Positions 42,104 to 53,686 of a DNA stretch of 64,000 nucleotides are shown piece after piece (the stretch's first letter is position 1; every line of letters starts with the position of its first letter). The stretch comes from Paulinella micropora (lineage: Eukaryota; Cercozoa; Imbricatea; Euglyphida; Paulinellidae). The stretch spans positions 43,104 to 107,103 of the forward strand of contig WBZZ01000880.1 of the NCBI GenBank assembly GCA_019918135.1. The letters run 5' to 3'. The notes under the pieces are model-generated. The model worked only from the letters and a program-made list of their open reading frames with translations, was not told the origin of the DNA and did not search any database. The translations under genes and the position numbers were made by a program.

Positions 42104-44083
42104 CTATATTTTTTTATTGCTGGTTGTTTCTTCATCAAAGCCATTCAGCGAACCTTCGCTGACCGAGCCGTCGGAGCAAGGCGTCAGAACAATGCGACGC
42201 GAACTCAGCCTGCCTTGCAACAAGCCGGGGGACTCCAAGCTAAAGCTTTTATTTGGCTGCGTGGGGGTTTTCTGTAATTCCAGGAGTTGGTGCTGCAGGT
42301 CTTCTGCGCCAAAGGGCAGGCTGTGTCTGGGCGAGCCCGGCTCGCTCCTAGTTTCCCCGTGGTGCGCGGACCTGCAGGGCTCGGGCATACTGTAGCAAGT
42401 GGAGCTCCTGAGCCTGGTCAGCACGGGGGGCGCCGACGCGACCCTGTTGTGCGATTGTGGGGCCTGGCGTCCTGCGGGGCCCCCGAAATCAACGTTGTCA
42501 ACCACGTCGTCTTCCAGGGCGGGGGGCTCCCCCTCAGCCGGGTTGGCCACGCCGGACAGCATATCGGGACGGCGGCGGGGCGGCGGGGCGGCGCCGTGCT
42601 AGGCGCCCGTGGGTGGTTCAGGGCCTTGATGTCCAGGGGAGGCGGGCGCCTCGTCGTCGGCGACAGCGGGCCGCTGCTCGCCCTCGGGGGTAGCGGTAGC
42701 TTGCGAGGTAACACGAAGACGGCCGTGCCTAGTAACGTGCCCAGATCTGCTGCTGCCTGGGGCTTGGGTAAGGGCGGCAGTGCACGTGGCAAATGTACTA
42801 GCGGGGTCGTCACGGCTAGCCCGGCGGGTGAAGGGCGGCGCGGAGGAGGGGGGGCCCTCTTCGGAGGGGGGGGCAGCAGGCGCGGGGCGGGCGGCACGGC
42901 CCCTCCGCCCGATCCCGTGGGTGAGCCAGCGAGCGGTTCGTCGTCGCCGGGGCGCGCCGCTCCGAGGTGCTGCCCGTCAGGCTGTCCCAGGAGTTCCTGG
43001 CAGGCGTGGAGATCGGCGAGGGCGTCGGCGAAACCGAGACTGAGACACGGACCGCATTCACCAAGGGCCCGCCCTGCTTGGTCTAAATCATAGACCCCCG
43101 TAGCGCGCAGCAGGGCCACCCAGCTCTTGCAGGACCCCAGCGGCAAGTGCAGCAGCAGGTCCGCGCCCTGTGCTTCTGAATCATCGTACGGCCCAAGGCG
43201 CTTCAGCCTGAGCTCGGGCTGGCACCCGGGCGCCTGCTCGGGGGGGTCACGAACCGCAGATTCCGTTGGTGCAGCATGAGCCTGACGCCTGCAGCCAGCG
43301 GTCTGGCGTTGGCGGGGGGGTCCGCCGCACCCGCTACGGGGTGCAGGGGCGAGATGGGTGGCAGGGCCCTGACGTGTGCTTCCGAACCGACGGCCGAACA
43401 GAAGATGAGGCAGTCTGGATAGACGAAGGCGCGCGCTGCCCGGTAGGTCGCGCCGTGGCGCCCGCCGGGCCTGTCCAGGCTAAAGAACAGCAGGCCGAAG
43501 CCGCTGGGGTACTGCTGCTGGTTGGACAATTGTAGAAACTGCGCTAGCCTCCCGTAGATATGATCGAACAAGCCCTTTTCCGCCAGGCGTTTCGCGGACA
43601 CTAGCGACAGGCGCAGCGCGTCCCCGTCAGGCAGCGTCTCCCGGAGGTCCCAGAGCGCCAGCAGTTGCGCGTACGGGTAGCTCAGGGCCGCGGCGAGGTC
43701 TTGGTTGTGGACCAGGGTCCTGACGGCCCGCAGCCAGGCCTTGCCCCCGCTCGAAACGCCGATGGCGGCCTTGATGCACGTCATGTGCGTGTCGGTAGAC
43801 GCGTGCCAGCGTGTAAAAGAGTCCAGGCGCGGGATAATTTCGCGCTGGATGACCTGCGCTACCTCTTCGTGGCTCAGCTGGGTTCGGGTAAGAATAGTGC
43901 TGGCGACGGTGTGCAGCAACGCCAGCAGGGACTCGTAGATGGAAAAACAATACTGCCCCCGCCGTCACGTTGCCCCTCCACGAGCAAGCGCGTCAGGGGT
44001 TTGACGTACAAGCATTGTAGCCGGCAGTATTCAGTAATGAAGCCCAGTGCCCACACCCTGAGCTCGCCCACCCTGTTGTTCAT
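42104..44083 (-). CDS. Uncharacterised ~660-residue protein with disordered Pro-rich middle (frameshifted)
   Basis: The start is the ATG at 44083 (MNNRVGELRVWALGFITEY). The frame shifts near nt 43940-43960 (next frame LLALLHTVASTILTRTQLS), at a run of seven C near nt 43237-43243 (next frame continuing LRLKRLGPYDD), and again near nt 42560-42600, ending at 42104. The N-terminal ~300 residues are helical and globular. The middle is Pro/Ala/Arg-rich and probably disordered. The C-terminus is Ser/Glu-rich with phosphorylation-like SxxS clusters. No signal peptide or membrane segment. Two poly(A) signals follow. It could be a tegument- or matrix-like protein (inference only). Confidence 0.55.
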
Positions 44084-44450
44084 GTACCTTAGCGTGAGGG
44101 ACAAGGGGGACGGCTTCTTCGGGTAGAGATACTAGCGCGGGGGAGAGGGAGGGGGCGTGGTGTTGTTGGGATGTTTTTTTTTGCTCTTTTTTTTAAAACA
44201 GAAAATACACACGCGCACGGGAGGGGGGGGGGGAAACCGTGAGGGGGGGGGCAGACACACCACAGAACGCAAGGCCACGGCTATATCCGGATTTGGGCCG
44301 GCACCGCCCTACTCCGTTCCCCTCCCCCCCCCCCTTTTTCTTGCAAGCACACGGGGGGGGGGGGGAGAAGCGGAGTAGGGGGTGCGGGGGGGGGGCAAGC
44401 GGAGTAGGGGTGGGCAAACGGAGCTGTTCAGGTTCTGCATAGACAGCAGG
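44084..44450. other. G-run divergent spacer
   Basis: Spacer with G-runs of 8-13 between the minus-strand gene and glycoprotein B. One hydrophobic stretch beginning at GTG 44157 (VLLGCFFLLFFLK) could be a signal peptide of an upstream exon for glycoprotein B, but no intron can be defined. Confidence 0.5.
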
Positions 44451-47400
44451 ATGTGCCTGCAAGGCGCCTCGGACACGAATTGCATGCTGGGCATCGCCAA
44501 CTGCACCGCCACGGCCAAGCGTGCCCTGTACAGCGGCGCGCCCCTGAGCTGCGCCAAAGCGTGCGACGTCGGCCAGTACTGTGAGGTGCCCAGCGGCGGC
44601 ACGGCGTCGTCGCCGGGCGTTTGCCTCGACATTGCGAGCACGATGGGCGCTCCTCACGTCGGGGATACGCCCGGCACGGGCAACTGCTACGACGAGAGAA
44701 TCACGGAGGCCATCTCGGACAAGGCCCAGCAAGACTTTGCACGCGCGTTCAGCAGCGGATTCAAGGGGCTGACCGACCTGCAGGCCACGCTGGACAAGAC
44801 GGAGGAGATCTACGACAGCGCGCTCCAGAATCTCTCAAATGTAGGCAAGAAGCAGAACAAGACGCTGCAGCAGCTGCTGCTGAACATCCACACACTGAAC
44901 ATCCAGAAACAGCAGGTAAATGTCACGTCGCAGGACTTCCTGCTCCTGAACGAGAAGATCGAGGCGTTCGTACGCCACGAAAGTTCCATGCTCGAAGATT
45001 TCAACAGGACCACCAACGCGGCGTTCCTGGACCTGCAGACGTTCGAGGGGTCCATGAACGAGGAAACCAACGCCGTGAAGGCGTTGTTCTTGGCGCTCCT
45101 GGCGCAGAGCAGGGTGCAGAGCACGCTGATGGGCGAGTTTACCGTGGACCTGGCGGGGCTGCTCGACATGGCCCGCGCCACGCTGGCCAAGGTGCGCGAG
45201 CTGCAGACGTCGGAGCGCTCGCGACGCGCGCTCGCGGCCATGCTGTTCGCCTATGCCGAGCAGGCCGCGGAGCGGTCCAACACGCACTTGCTAGCGGAGG
45301 GCGGCGTGCCGCCGCTGGGCTTCGCCCGCGTGAACGACCCGAGCGATCCGTACTGGTTCCGCTTCACGGTGGTGATCCAGTTCGAGCAGGACACCCTGCT
45401 TTCAGATTTTCTACAGGCCGCCACAATAGATGACCTGTACAACTGGGCGCTGCAGGACCCGGAGGTCCGCTGGAACTACGAGACCTACACACCAACGACC
45501 GAGGACCTGAACCCTTCCTGGCTGCTGTCGGGCGAGCCGCTGACGATCGCCGAATACTGGAACAAGACCCTCGGCAACCAGGCCGACGAGGCCGGGAAAT
45601 TGGCGAGCTACGCGAACAAGCTCAACGGACAGCACGCAGTGAACTCGGGCATGGGCCGCGTCCGCTGGTTGTTGCTCAACACCGTGCGCTTCTTCTGCGA
45701 CCCGCAGTTCCTGCTCGAGCAGAGCGACAACTGGTTCACGTTCAGGGACATCATGGGGCTGCTCGGGCCCCCGGCTGCGAGCCGCCCTCGCTCGGCACAG
45801 ACGCGCCGCGCCCGGACAACGCCTGCCACTGCTGGCTGGAAGTAGTTCGGTCGCGCTGCCTGCGCAAAGCCAACACCCCGCCGTGGACCCCCGCGGCGGA
45901 GGAGGCCGCGGTGGAGCCAACCACAGATATGTGCGGGCCCGCCGTGGGCACTGACCTGACCAATGATTTCTACGGCGGCTGGCTGCCGCGCGGCGCGCGC
46001 AAAGAGACGGTCACGTCTGAGCAGGAACTCAGCGAGCTGCTGCGCGTGTGGTGCGCCGCGGCCGTGAAGAGCGCGCCCGACGGCCGTATTTTTTTCAACA
46101 GCAACCTGCTGGAGCTGGCGCTGCAGCTGGAGCCGGACGCGGTCCCGCGGCTGGGGCCCTGGCAGAACGCGCGGCAGCCGTCGAACGAGGAGTACAAGTA
46201 CTGCTCCACGCACTGGGCCGACATCGAGCCCCAGTCGGCGCTGCTGCGGCGGCGCTCGAACACGACCAACGCCGCCACGCTGCCGTACGTATTCTTCTAC
46301 TCGGCGCAGCAGGCGACACGATTCTTGCGCCAGCGCGAGATGACGCAGGTGCTGATCGACGTGGCGGGCGACCTGCCCGACGACGTGGACATGTCGCCGC
46401 GGCCGTTCTTTACCCGTGCGCCCGCGAGGCTGCGCGCCCCGCAGGTCCCGCCCGCGCTCGGCGACAGCGCGTGGACCGTGCCGCCCGACGTGGCCAACTG
46501 CGACACGCTGACGGCCGGCTTCAGCACGGCCAGGCTCCTGCCGCTGTGGCAGCTCAGGCACGTGGAGACGCGCCAGAGATTTACGTTGCAGCTGAAGAAT
46601 TTGGACTCGGGCGTGACCTTTACGCAGAATCTGAGCGTGCTGGTGCCGCACCAGCTGCCGGCCGAGTCGGTGCTGGTGCTGGGCTACCTGTCGTGCCTGC
46701 ACCACTGGTGCGGGCTCCGCGACAGCTACAGCTACGTGTACGACGTGCTGCCCGAGGAGGTCAGCGGCCACCCGAACCAGGCGCTGCGCTACACCGACTA
46801 CGTCATGTTCTTCCCCGAGGACGAGCGCGGCGCCGTCGAGCAGAACAGGCACTTGCTGTTCCCGCTCGGCTGCACTACCGCCGGCGACGACGGCTGTGCT
46901 GCTGCCGCTGCTGTGGGCGACTGCGTGCCGCACCACCTGAGCAACCGCGCGACCGTGCAGGGCGAAACGCAGGCCGAGTTCTGGAAGCGCCAGCACCTGA
47001 GCGCGCGCCTGGACCCCACGCGCCTGGGCCGCTCGCCCGTGGACTCGCGCAAGCGCCTGCTGAACGGGGTGCCGTGGCAGCGCAGGCGCTGCGAACAGAA
47101 CGGCGCGCCCGAGGGCCCGCTGTGCCGGCTGCTGCGCACGCACTGGTGGCCGTCGTTGAACTTTCTCGGCGGCGAGACGCTCGACAACGTGGGCTGCGCG
47201 GACGGGCGCTTCCCGCTGCGGCCGCTCAACTGGTCGTCGCGCCTGAGCTTCGACGTGCCGGGCACCAGCTTCGCGCGCCGCGACGAGGTCGCGACCTGGT
47301 GCCCGATCGACGGCAGTGCACAAATAGAACCCCGTTCGCCCGTGGCCGGCGAGCCCGGGCTGCGGCTGCGCTTCCGCCAGGGGCTGGACGCGGGCGCCGG

Positions 47401-48885
47401 CGCGGCGAGACCGATGCGGCTGCAGGTGTGGCGCGACAACAACCACACGCTGCTGGCCCAGTCCGACCTGGCGTACCCGACCGCGCAGGGCCTGTACTTC
47501 GTCGACGTGCCGGGCATCGACAACCCGGCGGCCGCGGCGGCACTCGCGAACGGGACGAGCGGGCTGTGGCTGCGCGTCGTCGTTGGCACGCAAATGTCGG
47601 GTGAGCCGGCCCTGGAGTGCCTGTCGCTGTCGCTCGACATTTCGGCGGCGCCCAGACAGTTGACAGCTTCTTTGCGACAGCGGCCGGCGGCGCGGGCGGC
47701 GTGGCCACCGGTACGATCGAGCACATGTGGCTCCAGATGCAGACGGGCGCGGCCGGCACCGGCACGGTCGCGGCCTTGTTGGCGGCTATGACCGCCGCCG
47801 CGACGTCGAACATGTTGCAGGACGTAATGAAGACCTGCAACGCCACGGTCCTGGCGGGCCTGCTGAATGGCTGGGAGCAAGAGCTCGCGGCCCTGCGGGC
47901 TGTGCTAATGTCCTCGTTCGCCCAGAACGAAGAGTACCTGCGGCAATCGGGCGCGAATGCCAACGCGCTCACCCGGCAGCTGGAGGCCACCCTCAACCAG
48001 ACCAAGTCGGTGCTGTCGAACTTCGACAAGGACCTGGAGGCGGCGCGGCGGGAAATAGGCAAGATTAACGTGAGTGACGAGGCGCTGCAGAACGCCAGCG
48101 CCAGATGGGGCCACTGGTCCGACGAGGTCCATGATCTCGGGGCCTCGTTGGCCAACGCCGGGCTGTTCCAGTCGGTCGTGAGCGGCTACGTGCGCTCGAC
48201 CGTGCCGAGCGAGTACGTCATAGACGAGATCATACGAGTGCCAGTCGTGAAGTTCCCGGACGACCGCGGCTCTGTTTGGCGCACTGTGGTGCGGGCGTTT
48301 TCTGCGTCGCGCTGGGACGCGTTCAAGAACGGTGCCTCCAATTTCTTCCAGGACGTAGGCAAATGGGTTGAGAAGGCGGTCGACTGCGCGGCCGACATCA
48401 CGACCAAGCTGGACTTCGACTGCATAGCACCCGGCGCTCCCGACTGCAAGCTTACCCGGCCCAAGATCCTGGGCGGGTTCTGTTACAAAGAAAACCAGTT
48501 GTTTCACACCTGTCACGGCGATTACGTGCACACCGACGGCTCCAAGGACGTGCCCGTCGTGTGCGACCTGAAACGCGCGGCCTGGACGACCAAGTACATC
48601 GTGCGCTACGCCTTGGCGTTCTTGGTGCTCGTAGTAATACCAATCGGCACCTTTGGTGTGCTCGCGTATGCTAGCTACTGGCTGTATCACAAGTGCCAAG
48701 AAGAACGTTTGGTTAGGCACCAAAATAGTTCCTACGATAGGCTTGAAAAAGAAGCAGCACAAGCTACAGAAAAAGAATCGCTCCTGCCAAACGGCGAGAA
48801 AGAAACTCCCGGAAGTATTCGGCCGAAACCCTCTCTGCAAGGAATTTCGAGAGGATGGAAGAAGGGTTCCCAAAAGAAAAAATAG
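44451..48885 (+). CDS. Large coiled-coil type I membrane glycoprotein B (frameshifted)
   Basis: The first ATG in frame is 44451 (MCLQGASDTNCMLGIANC). No signal peptide is seen at this start, so a 5' part may be missing. Order: Cys-rich N-terminal segment, a long helical/coiled-coil region (about 44740-45260; LQNLSNVGKKQNKTLQQLLL), a Cys-rich globular region, a second helical region (about 47780-48080; EEYLRQSGANANALTRQLE), a transmembrane helix (about 48594-48690; RYALAFLVLVVIPIGTFGVL) and a basic/Ser-rich cytoplasmic tail. Many NxS/T sequons. Single-base shifts near nt 45780 and near nt 47640. A total of about 1480 residues. Glycoprotein A at 1-3008 looks like a paralogue. Two helical bundles around a disulfide-rich core with one membrane anchor is the layout of entry/attachment proteins, but no known family is recognised. 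Confidence 0.75.
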
Positions 48886-49196
48886 AGCGCTCCTAGATTC
48901 TTTCTCACTTCCGAGACCAAAAAAAGAGAACGACAGAACAAGAGAAACAAAGCGAAACTTTTTTTGTTTTAATTAAAAACGTGCCTGCCCTTCGTAGACC
49001 CCCCTCGGCCTCCTGTATCTTTTTTTTACAGAGGGGGAGGAGGTGTGGCTTTTCTCTGACGACGAAAACATCAAGAAAAACAAACCAAACCGAAACAAGA
49101 AATAGTCCGGACACAAAATACTACTACCAAGATCAGAATATTGGGAGTGAAAAGATTCCTCCGTCTTCCAGAAACTCTTTGGGCACGGCGTAGGGT
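48886..49196. other. Convergent spacer
   Basis: A/T-rich sequence between convergent genes, including TTTTAATTAAAAA near 48965-48977. No gene is visible. Confidence 0.5.
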
Positions 49197-51865
49197 TCAT
49201 CCTTTCCTATACACGAGGTCTCCGCCCGAACGAGAGGTCTGGTACAGCCCCCCGCTGAATACTGGGGGTATCTTTTCCAAGCTAATGCTGTCAAAGCAAG
49301 TGCCGCTGGTGACATCCCGAAGACGCATTTCTTGCCCCCCGCCGGAGTTCTGTGTAACTTCGAAGCTGTCGAAACAAGGAGCCGATTGAACACGCGCCCC
49401 TGGCCCCGCGGGTCTCGAGCCTTGATGATCGGCGTTAGGACCAGCGATTTCGTTGGCCTTGCACAGTTTCCCCCCGCAGTGAAAGCACTCACTTGCCTCC
49501 TCGGTAGACTCTGTTCGAGGTTGGACGGGCGCATCAGCGCGTGGATTAACAGAGGAAGACTTCGCGCCGCTTGCAGCTACACCTGTGCACACGTCGCAGG
49601 AGACGCTCACACTCACGCAGCCCCTGCACACGTCGCACACGGAGCCAGAGACTGACTGCGCCCCCGCTTTGGCCGCTTCGTTCTTACAATTGCTGCACCA
49701 GGAAATGAGACAGATTTTTTAACCCCTGCGGCGTTGTCCCCCTGTATGCAAACGTCGCACTCGGAGACTGACTGTTCCACCGCGCCGGCCATGGCTTTCG
49801 TGCACGCCGGGCACAGGGAGACAGACTCAGCCGCCGCCGCTCCGGTGGTCAATCCGTTCTGGCAATTGGGGCACAGAGAGAGCGAGACGCTGTGCTGACG
49901 CGCAGTAGCACCTCCCGTGATGCCAGAGATCGACAACCTCGCGGCCGCGCCGGCCATGGCTTGCGTGCACGCCGGGCACAGTGAGACAGACTCTGCGCCG
50001 CCGCTCCGGTGGTCAATCCGTTCTGGCAATCCACGCACAGAGAGAGCGAGACGCTGTGCTGATCCGCGACCTTGGGGGAACCGAGATCGACAACCTCGCG
50101 CCGCGCCATCCATGGCTTTCGTGCACGCCTGCACAGGGAGCCACAACTCGACTCCGCCGCCGCTCCGGTCAATCCGTTCTGGCAATCCACGCACAGAGAG
50201 AGCGAGACGCTGTGCTGACCCGCAGCACCTCCCCGGATGCCCGAGACCGACAACCTCGGCACCGCCGCGCCGTCCATTGCGTGTTTGCAAACGCTGCACC
50301 CGGAAACCGACACAGTACAGGCTACGCCCGCCGCAGCTGCTTCCTTGCATGCGCCGCGCACGGAAAGCGAGACAGACCCCGCCGCAGCTGCTTCCTTGCA
50401 CGCGCCGCACACGGAAAGCGAGACCGACCCCGCCGCAGCTGCGTTCACGCACGCCTTGCACAGAGAATTCTCGGCGGCGCCGTGCTTGCATTTGCGGCAA
50501 CAGGACCCGGAGAAGCTCGCCGCAACCGCTTTTCGGCACTTGCCGCAAATAGGGAGGAGACCGACCGGGGCGCGCCCCAAGGCGGAGTCGACGCTCGGCA
50601 ACTCGGCAGGCAATCCTTTGCAGGCACCCGTCGCACAAAGATTCTGCCCCCGGCAAGGCCCGTGCTGGTAACCGTGCGGACAAGAAATCGAGATGGTGGT
50701 AGTCATGTTCTGGTTCAGTGTTGGCAGGCCCGCCTCCCTAGTTGCTTCTTCCTGTTCGGCGCGCGGGACTATTGCGGCTACCACGCACGTGTACAAGCTG
50801 GCTGGCTCCGCTGAACGATCCGTAGGAATCGGGCTTGGCTTTTTGTTTGGCTCGACCCGGCCCCGCTCCAGCGCTGTTTTTAGCAGAGCGCGCGTCTCGT
50901 GGGGCAGCAGAAGCTGTACACTGCCGTCGTGTTGGTTGAACCGGAAATACGTGTCTTCGGATTTCTCGGACGACTTGTGTGGCGCGCTCTCCTCTAAGGT
51001 GCCGCCGATGACATCTTGCGAGACCGTCAGAGAGCCGCTCTGCTCCTCTCCGTAGTAGCTGTTATTCATCCAGGACACGTAACTGGCTAGAACCACGACT
51101 TGTTCCGCCACAGTGAAGGCCGTGCCTTTTTGAACCGTCACGGGGTCGCCCGTCACTAACAGCGCAAGCAGCTCTTTTTGCATGGTGGGGCTGCCCACCG
51201 TGCAGATCCTTATCTTGAACTTGCTGGTGCTGGTGCTCAGAGCGCCTGGCTCGGGCACCTCGAAATAATTAACGGCGTCGTCCTGAACCGCGCTGTCCGG
51301 CGTTATCGTTAGGCACGACGCTAAAAGCAGCGGAAACACGTCGCCGCCCTTGCTCAGCGAGTCGATGGCGTCTTGGAAGGGGTTAGTGGGCCTTTCTCGC
51401 TGCTGCAGGTCAAAAGCGTGGTTGCCCACCTGAACACTGCACGCCGGCTCGGTCAGGCACGGCAGCGCGGGGCAAATCTTCTTGTCTTTGACGCACTGTC
51501 GGAGGCTGGCGGGGTCCACTACCTGGGGCTGTAAACTTAGCCCCTGCAACCCTGTTGGCGCAAGCCTCCTGCGGCGAGCCTTGGAGAGCAGCAAATCGCA
51601 GAGCTCGATCCGGGTCAAAGCCCATATAGGTTTGCAAGTAAGAAAGAAGCTCCTCGCCCACGGTGGATTCGTTGACCTTTATTTTCTCCCGGAGCATTTG
51701 TAACATGGGTGCCTCCATGCCGGCAGATATTTGGCTTAGGTAGTCGGACCGTGCCTGACTTAGCATCTCTGTTTTTTCCGGCCTTTCGACACTTTCGGAA
51801 ATTGTATCATCCTTTGGCCGCGGAACAAACACACTCACTTCCGCAGGTATGGTGAAATTGAACAT
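49197..51865 (-). CDS. UBA-like and CxxC-array protein (multiple frameshifts)
   Basis: The ATG at 51865 starts MFNFTIPAEVSVFVPRPK. A segment YMGFDPDRALRFAALQGSPQ (near residue 95) has the MGF...A..AL...G pattern of a UBA domain. A mixed alpha/beta middle follows (about 51540-50700). The C-terminal third is an array of about 14 paired-Cys motifs, each in a Val/Ser-rich strand followed by an Ala/Gly-rich turn (LSLCVDCQNGLT, LSVCGACKEAAAAG, VSLCPACTQAMAGAA), spaced about 20-25 residues, with a final CFHCGGKLC. Frame shifts are likely near 51540, 50100-50160, 49990, 49850, 49710 and 49650, concentrated in the repeats. CxxC pairs suggest zinc binding. Combined with UBA it could link ubiquitin with protein or nucleic-acid binding (inference). 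The family is not recognised. Confidence 0.6.
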
Positions 51866-52331
51866 TACCTTGTTTTTTTTCTCGCGTGTGTGTTCTCTCC
51901 CAGAAACAACAAAAGCGCCCCTTTTTTAAAAGTACTTCATAATTGACCGTACTAGAAATTTGAGGGGGGCTTAGGCTTTCTTCTTCCTGTGCCAGCCACC
52001 CTCCCCGCCCCCCCTCATCTCCTCCGCCTTTCTTTCTTTGTTCCCGCCTGCTCTGTCTCCAGGCGGACACAAAGAAAGGGGAGATAAACGAAAGAAGCAA
52101 GGCGGCTTCTTTTTTCCCGTCCCCCCCCTGTTTCTCCTGCCCTTCCCGCCTTTCGTGATGGTTTTTTGGTCTCCCTTTTCTCCACCCCGCCCCCCCGCCC
52201 TTCCCTCCCTCTTTGTGTGTGTTTTGCCAGCCCGTGCACTCTCCCCCCCTCTCGTGCAAGTAAAAAAAAAGACAAGCCAAGCACGGGTCTTTTTTTTTTA
52301 TTTCTTTAGTAGATCTTTTTCGCTGCTCTCT
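51866..52331. other. Divergent pyrimidine-rich spacer
   Basis: C-runs and T-runs between the CxxC-array gene and the kinase gene. Frames are low complexity. No gene is visible. Confidence 0.5.
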
Positions 52332-53213
52332 ATGTTTTGCCGTGTCTCCGCGGGCGGCCCTCCTTTCTTGGGCCTCTTTAGGTTTCAAGAAGAAGCGGGT
52401 AGGGGCGGCTATGCACACGTGTGGCGCGCGGGCTGCTTGCTAGACTACCCTACACATGACATTGTCGCGATCAAGATGTTCACCAAACGCGACAGGTCCG
52501 CGCACAGACAGGAATTCGACTTCCAACGAGAATTATTTTTCCACGAAAGCACCGCCATCCGACTGTTTCCCGAGCTCTTTCTTTTTGTTCCGGGCACGGA
52601 CTACAGCGCGATAGTAATGGAATTCATTCCTTACTCGCTTGAACACTTGCTGCAGCAGCCCTCGGCCAAGTGCCGCGCCCTGGAGCATTTAGCGCAGATT
52701 ATAATGCTATTGTGGCCGCTGCACGGCCAAGGGTTTGTACACCGAGACATCAAACCTCAGAACATTGGGCTGCGCACACACGACGGGGGTGTGTGCCTCC
52801 TAGATCTCGGGCTCTCGGTGTTTCCGGGCTTAGACTCCGGCGGCCGCCAAAACACTTTGGCCGGTACGCTGTCCTACATGAGCACGGACAGCCACCATCA
52901 AAAACCTGCCGACTGGCGAGATGACATCTGGAACCTAGTCTACACTTTTTTCGAAGTGCTGGCGGGCCCCCTGCCGTGGTCTTCGGCCTACGTTCCCCGC
53001 AGGCAACACATATTAGACAGGAACCGGTCCTTACTCAAAGCCAAACTAGAATGGGAGGACAAACTCATGAGGGACCAATATCATCACTGGTACGACCCTT
53101 ACTTGAAAAAGTGCGTCAGGATCTGCAGAGCGCCTGGTGAAATACTCCAGGTCCATAATGACCTGGCAGCAGTAATACGCAGTTGTCGAGACAATTTCGG
53201 AAAAAGGCATTAA
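52332..53213 (+). CDS. CK1-like serine/threonine protein kinase
   Basis: The ATG at 52332 (MFCRVSAGGPPFLGL) leads directly into a kinase domain of about 293 residues with no frameshift. Motifs: Gly-rich loop GRGGYAHVW (near 22), VAIKMF with the ATP-binding Lys (near 47), catalytic loop HRDIKPQN (near 137), magnesium motif DLG instead of DFG (near 158), GTLSYMS activation segment (compare CK1 GTARYAS), and DDIWNLVYTFFEVLAGPLPW (compare CK1 DDxExLxYxxxxxxxGxLPW). The HRD Asp, Lys and DLG Asp are all present, so it should be active. CK1/VRK-type kinases are common in large DNA viruses and protists. AATAAA follows the stop by one base. It is upstream of, and on the same strand as, the HYR glycoprotein. 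Confidence 0.88.
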   Translation: MFCRVSAGGPPFLGLFRFQEEAGRGGYAHVWRAGCLLDYPTHDIVAIKMFTKRDRSAHRQEFDFQRELFFHESTAIRLFPELFLFVPGTDYSAIVMEFIPYSLEHLLQQPSAKCRALEHLAQIIMLLWPLHGQGFVHRDIKPQNIGLRTHDGGVCLLDLGLSVFPGLDSGGRQNTLAGTLSYMSTDSHHQKPADWRDDIWNLVYTFFEVLAGPLPWSSAYVPRRQHILDRNRSLLKAKLEWEDKLMRDQYHHWYDPYLKKCVRICRAPGEILQVHNDLAAVIRSCRDNFGKRH

Positions 53214-53214
53214 C

Positions 53215-53220
53215 AATAAA
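53215..53220 (+). promoter_or_regulatory. Poly(A) signal AATAAA
   Basis: AATAAA one base after the stop codon of the kinase gene. Confidence 0.5.
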
Positions 53221-53686
53221 TCGGAGAAGGGGGTAGCTGCACCCAAGGCTATTAAAAAGATTGTGTGACCAACGTACTCAGTGTTGCGGGAGCAGAAGGG
53301 AGCGAATGGAGAGAGAGAGAAAATTAAGGTTCCACAAAAGGCGTGCAAAAGAATTGAGGGAGAATGTGAAAAAGCCCGCGTAACAAGGGGGGAAGGTTTC
53401 GAAAGCCACCAAAAGCACGAAAAGGCCAAGAAAAAACACACACACACATTTCCGGCAACGTCCCTCCCCCTTCCCACCCTCTCTCTCTCCATGCGCCCCC
53501 CCCCCTCCCGACCTCTCGTCACACGCCGCCGCGCGCGCCAGCCCCCCCCCCCTACCCTCTTCCCCCCCCCCCCCGGGAATTTCCCTCCCCCCCTCGTCGC
53601 TTGGCTTTCTGTGTCTAGAACCGCCCTTTTCTTTTTTTGGTGCTAAGAAAGAATAAAGGATACACACAAAACAAAACAGACAAGAA
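53221..53686. other. Spacer upstream of the HYR glycoprotein
   Basis: Runs of C (up to about 12) and purine tracts, with an A-rich leader (ACACACAAAACAAAACAGAC) immediately before the ATG at 53687. No gene is visible. Confidence 0.5.

Noticed and set aside
44157-44378. Signal-peptide exon for glycoprotein B
   Set aside because: The frame starts with GTG and turns into Gly/Arg low-complexity sequence. No convincing donor/acceptor pair joins it to 44451.
45608-47593. 661-codon open frame on the minus strand opposite glycoprotein B
   Set aside because: It is Arg/Ala/Val-rich with no domain pattern and lies opposite a gene with signal, sequons and membrane anchor. High GC keeps the opposite strand open.
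46048-47604. 518-codon plus-strand frame overlapping glycoprotein B
   Set aside because: Ala/Arg-rich composition and no ATG-linked gene character. It is a frame shadow.
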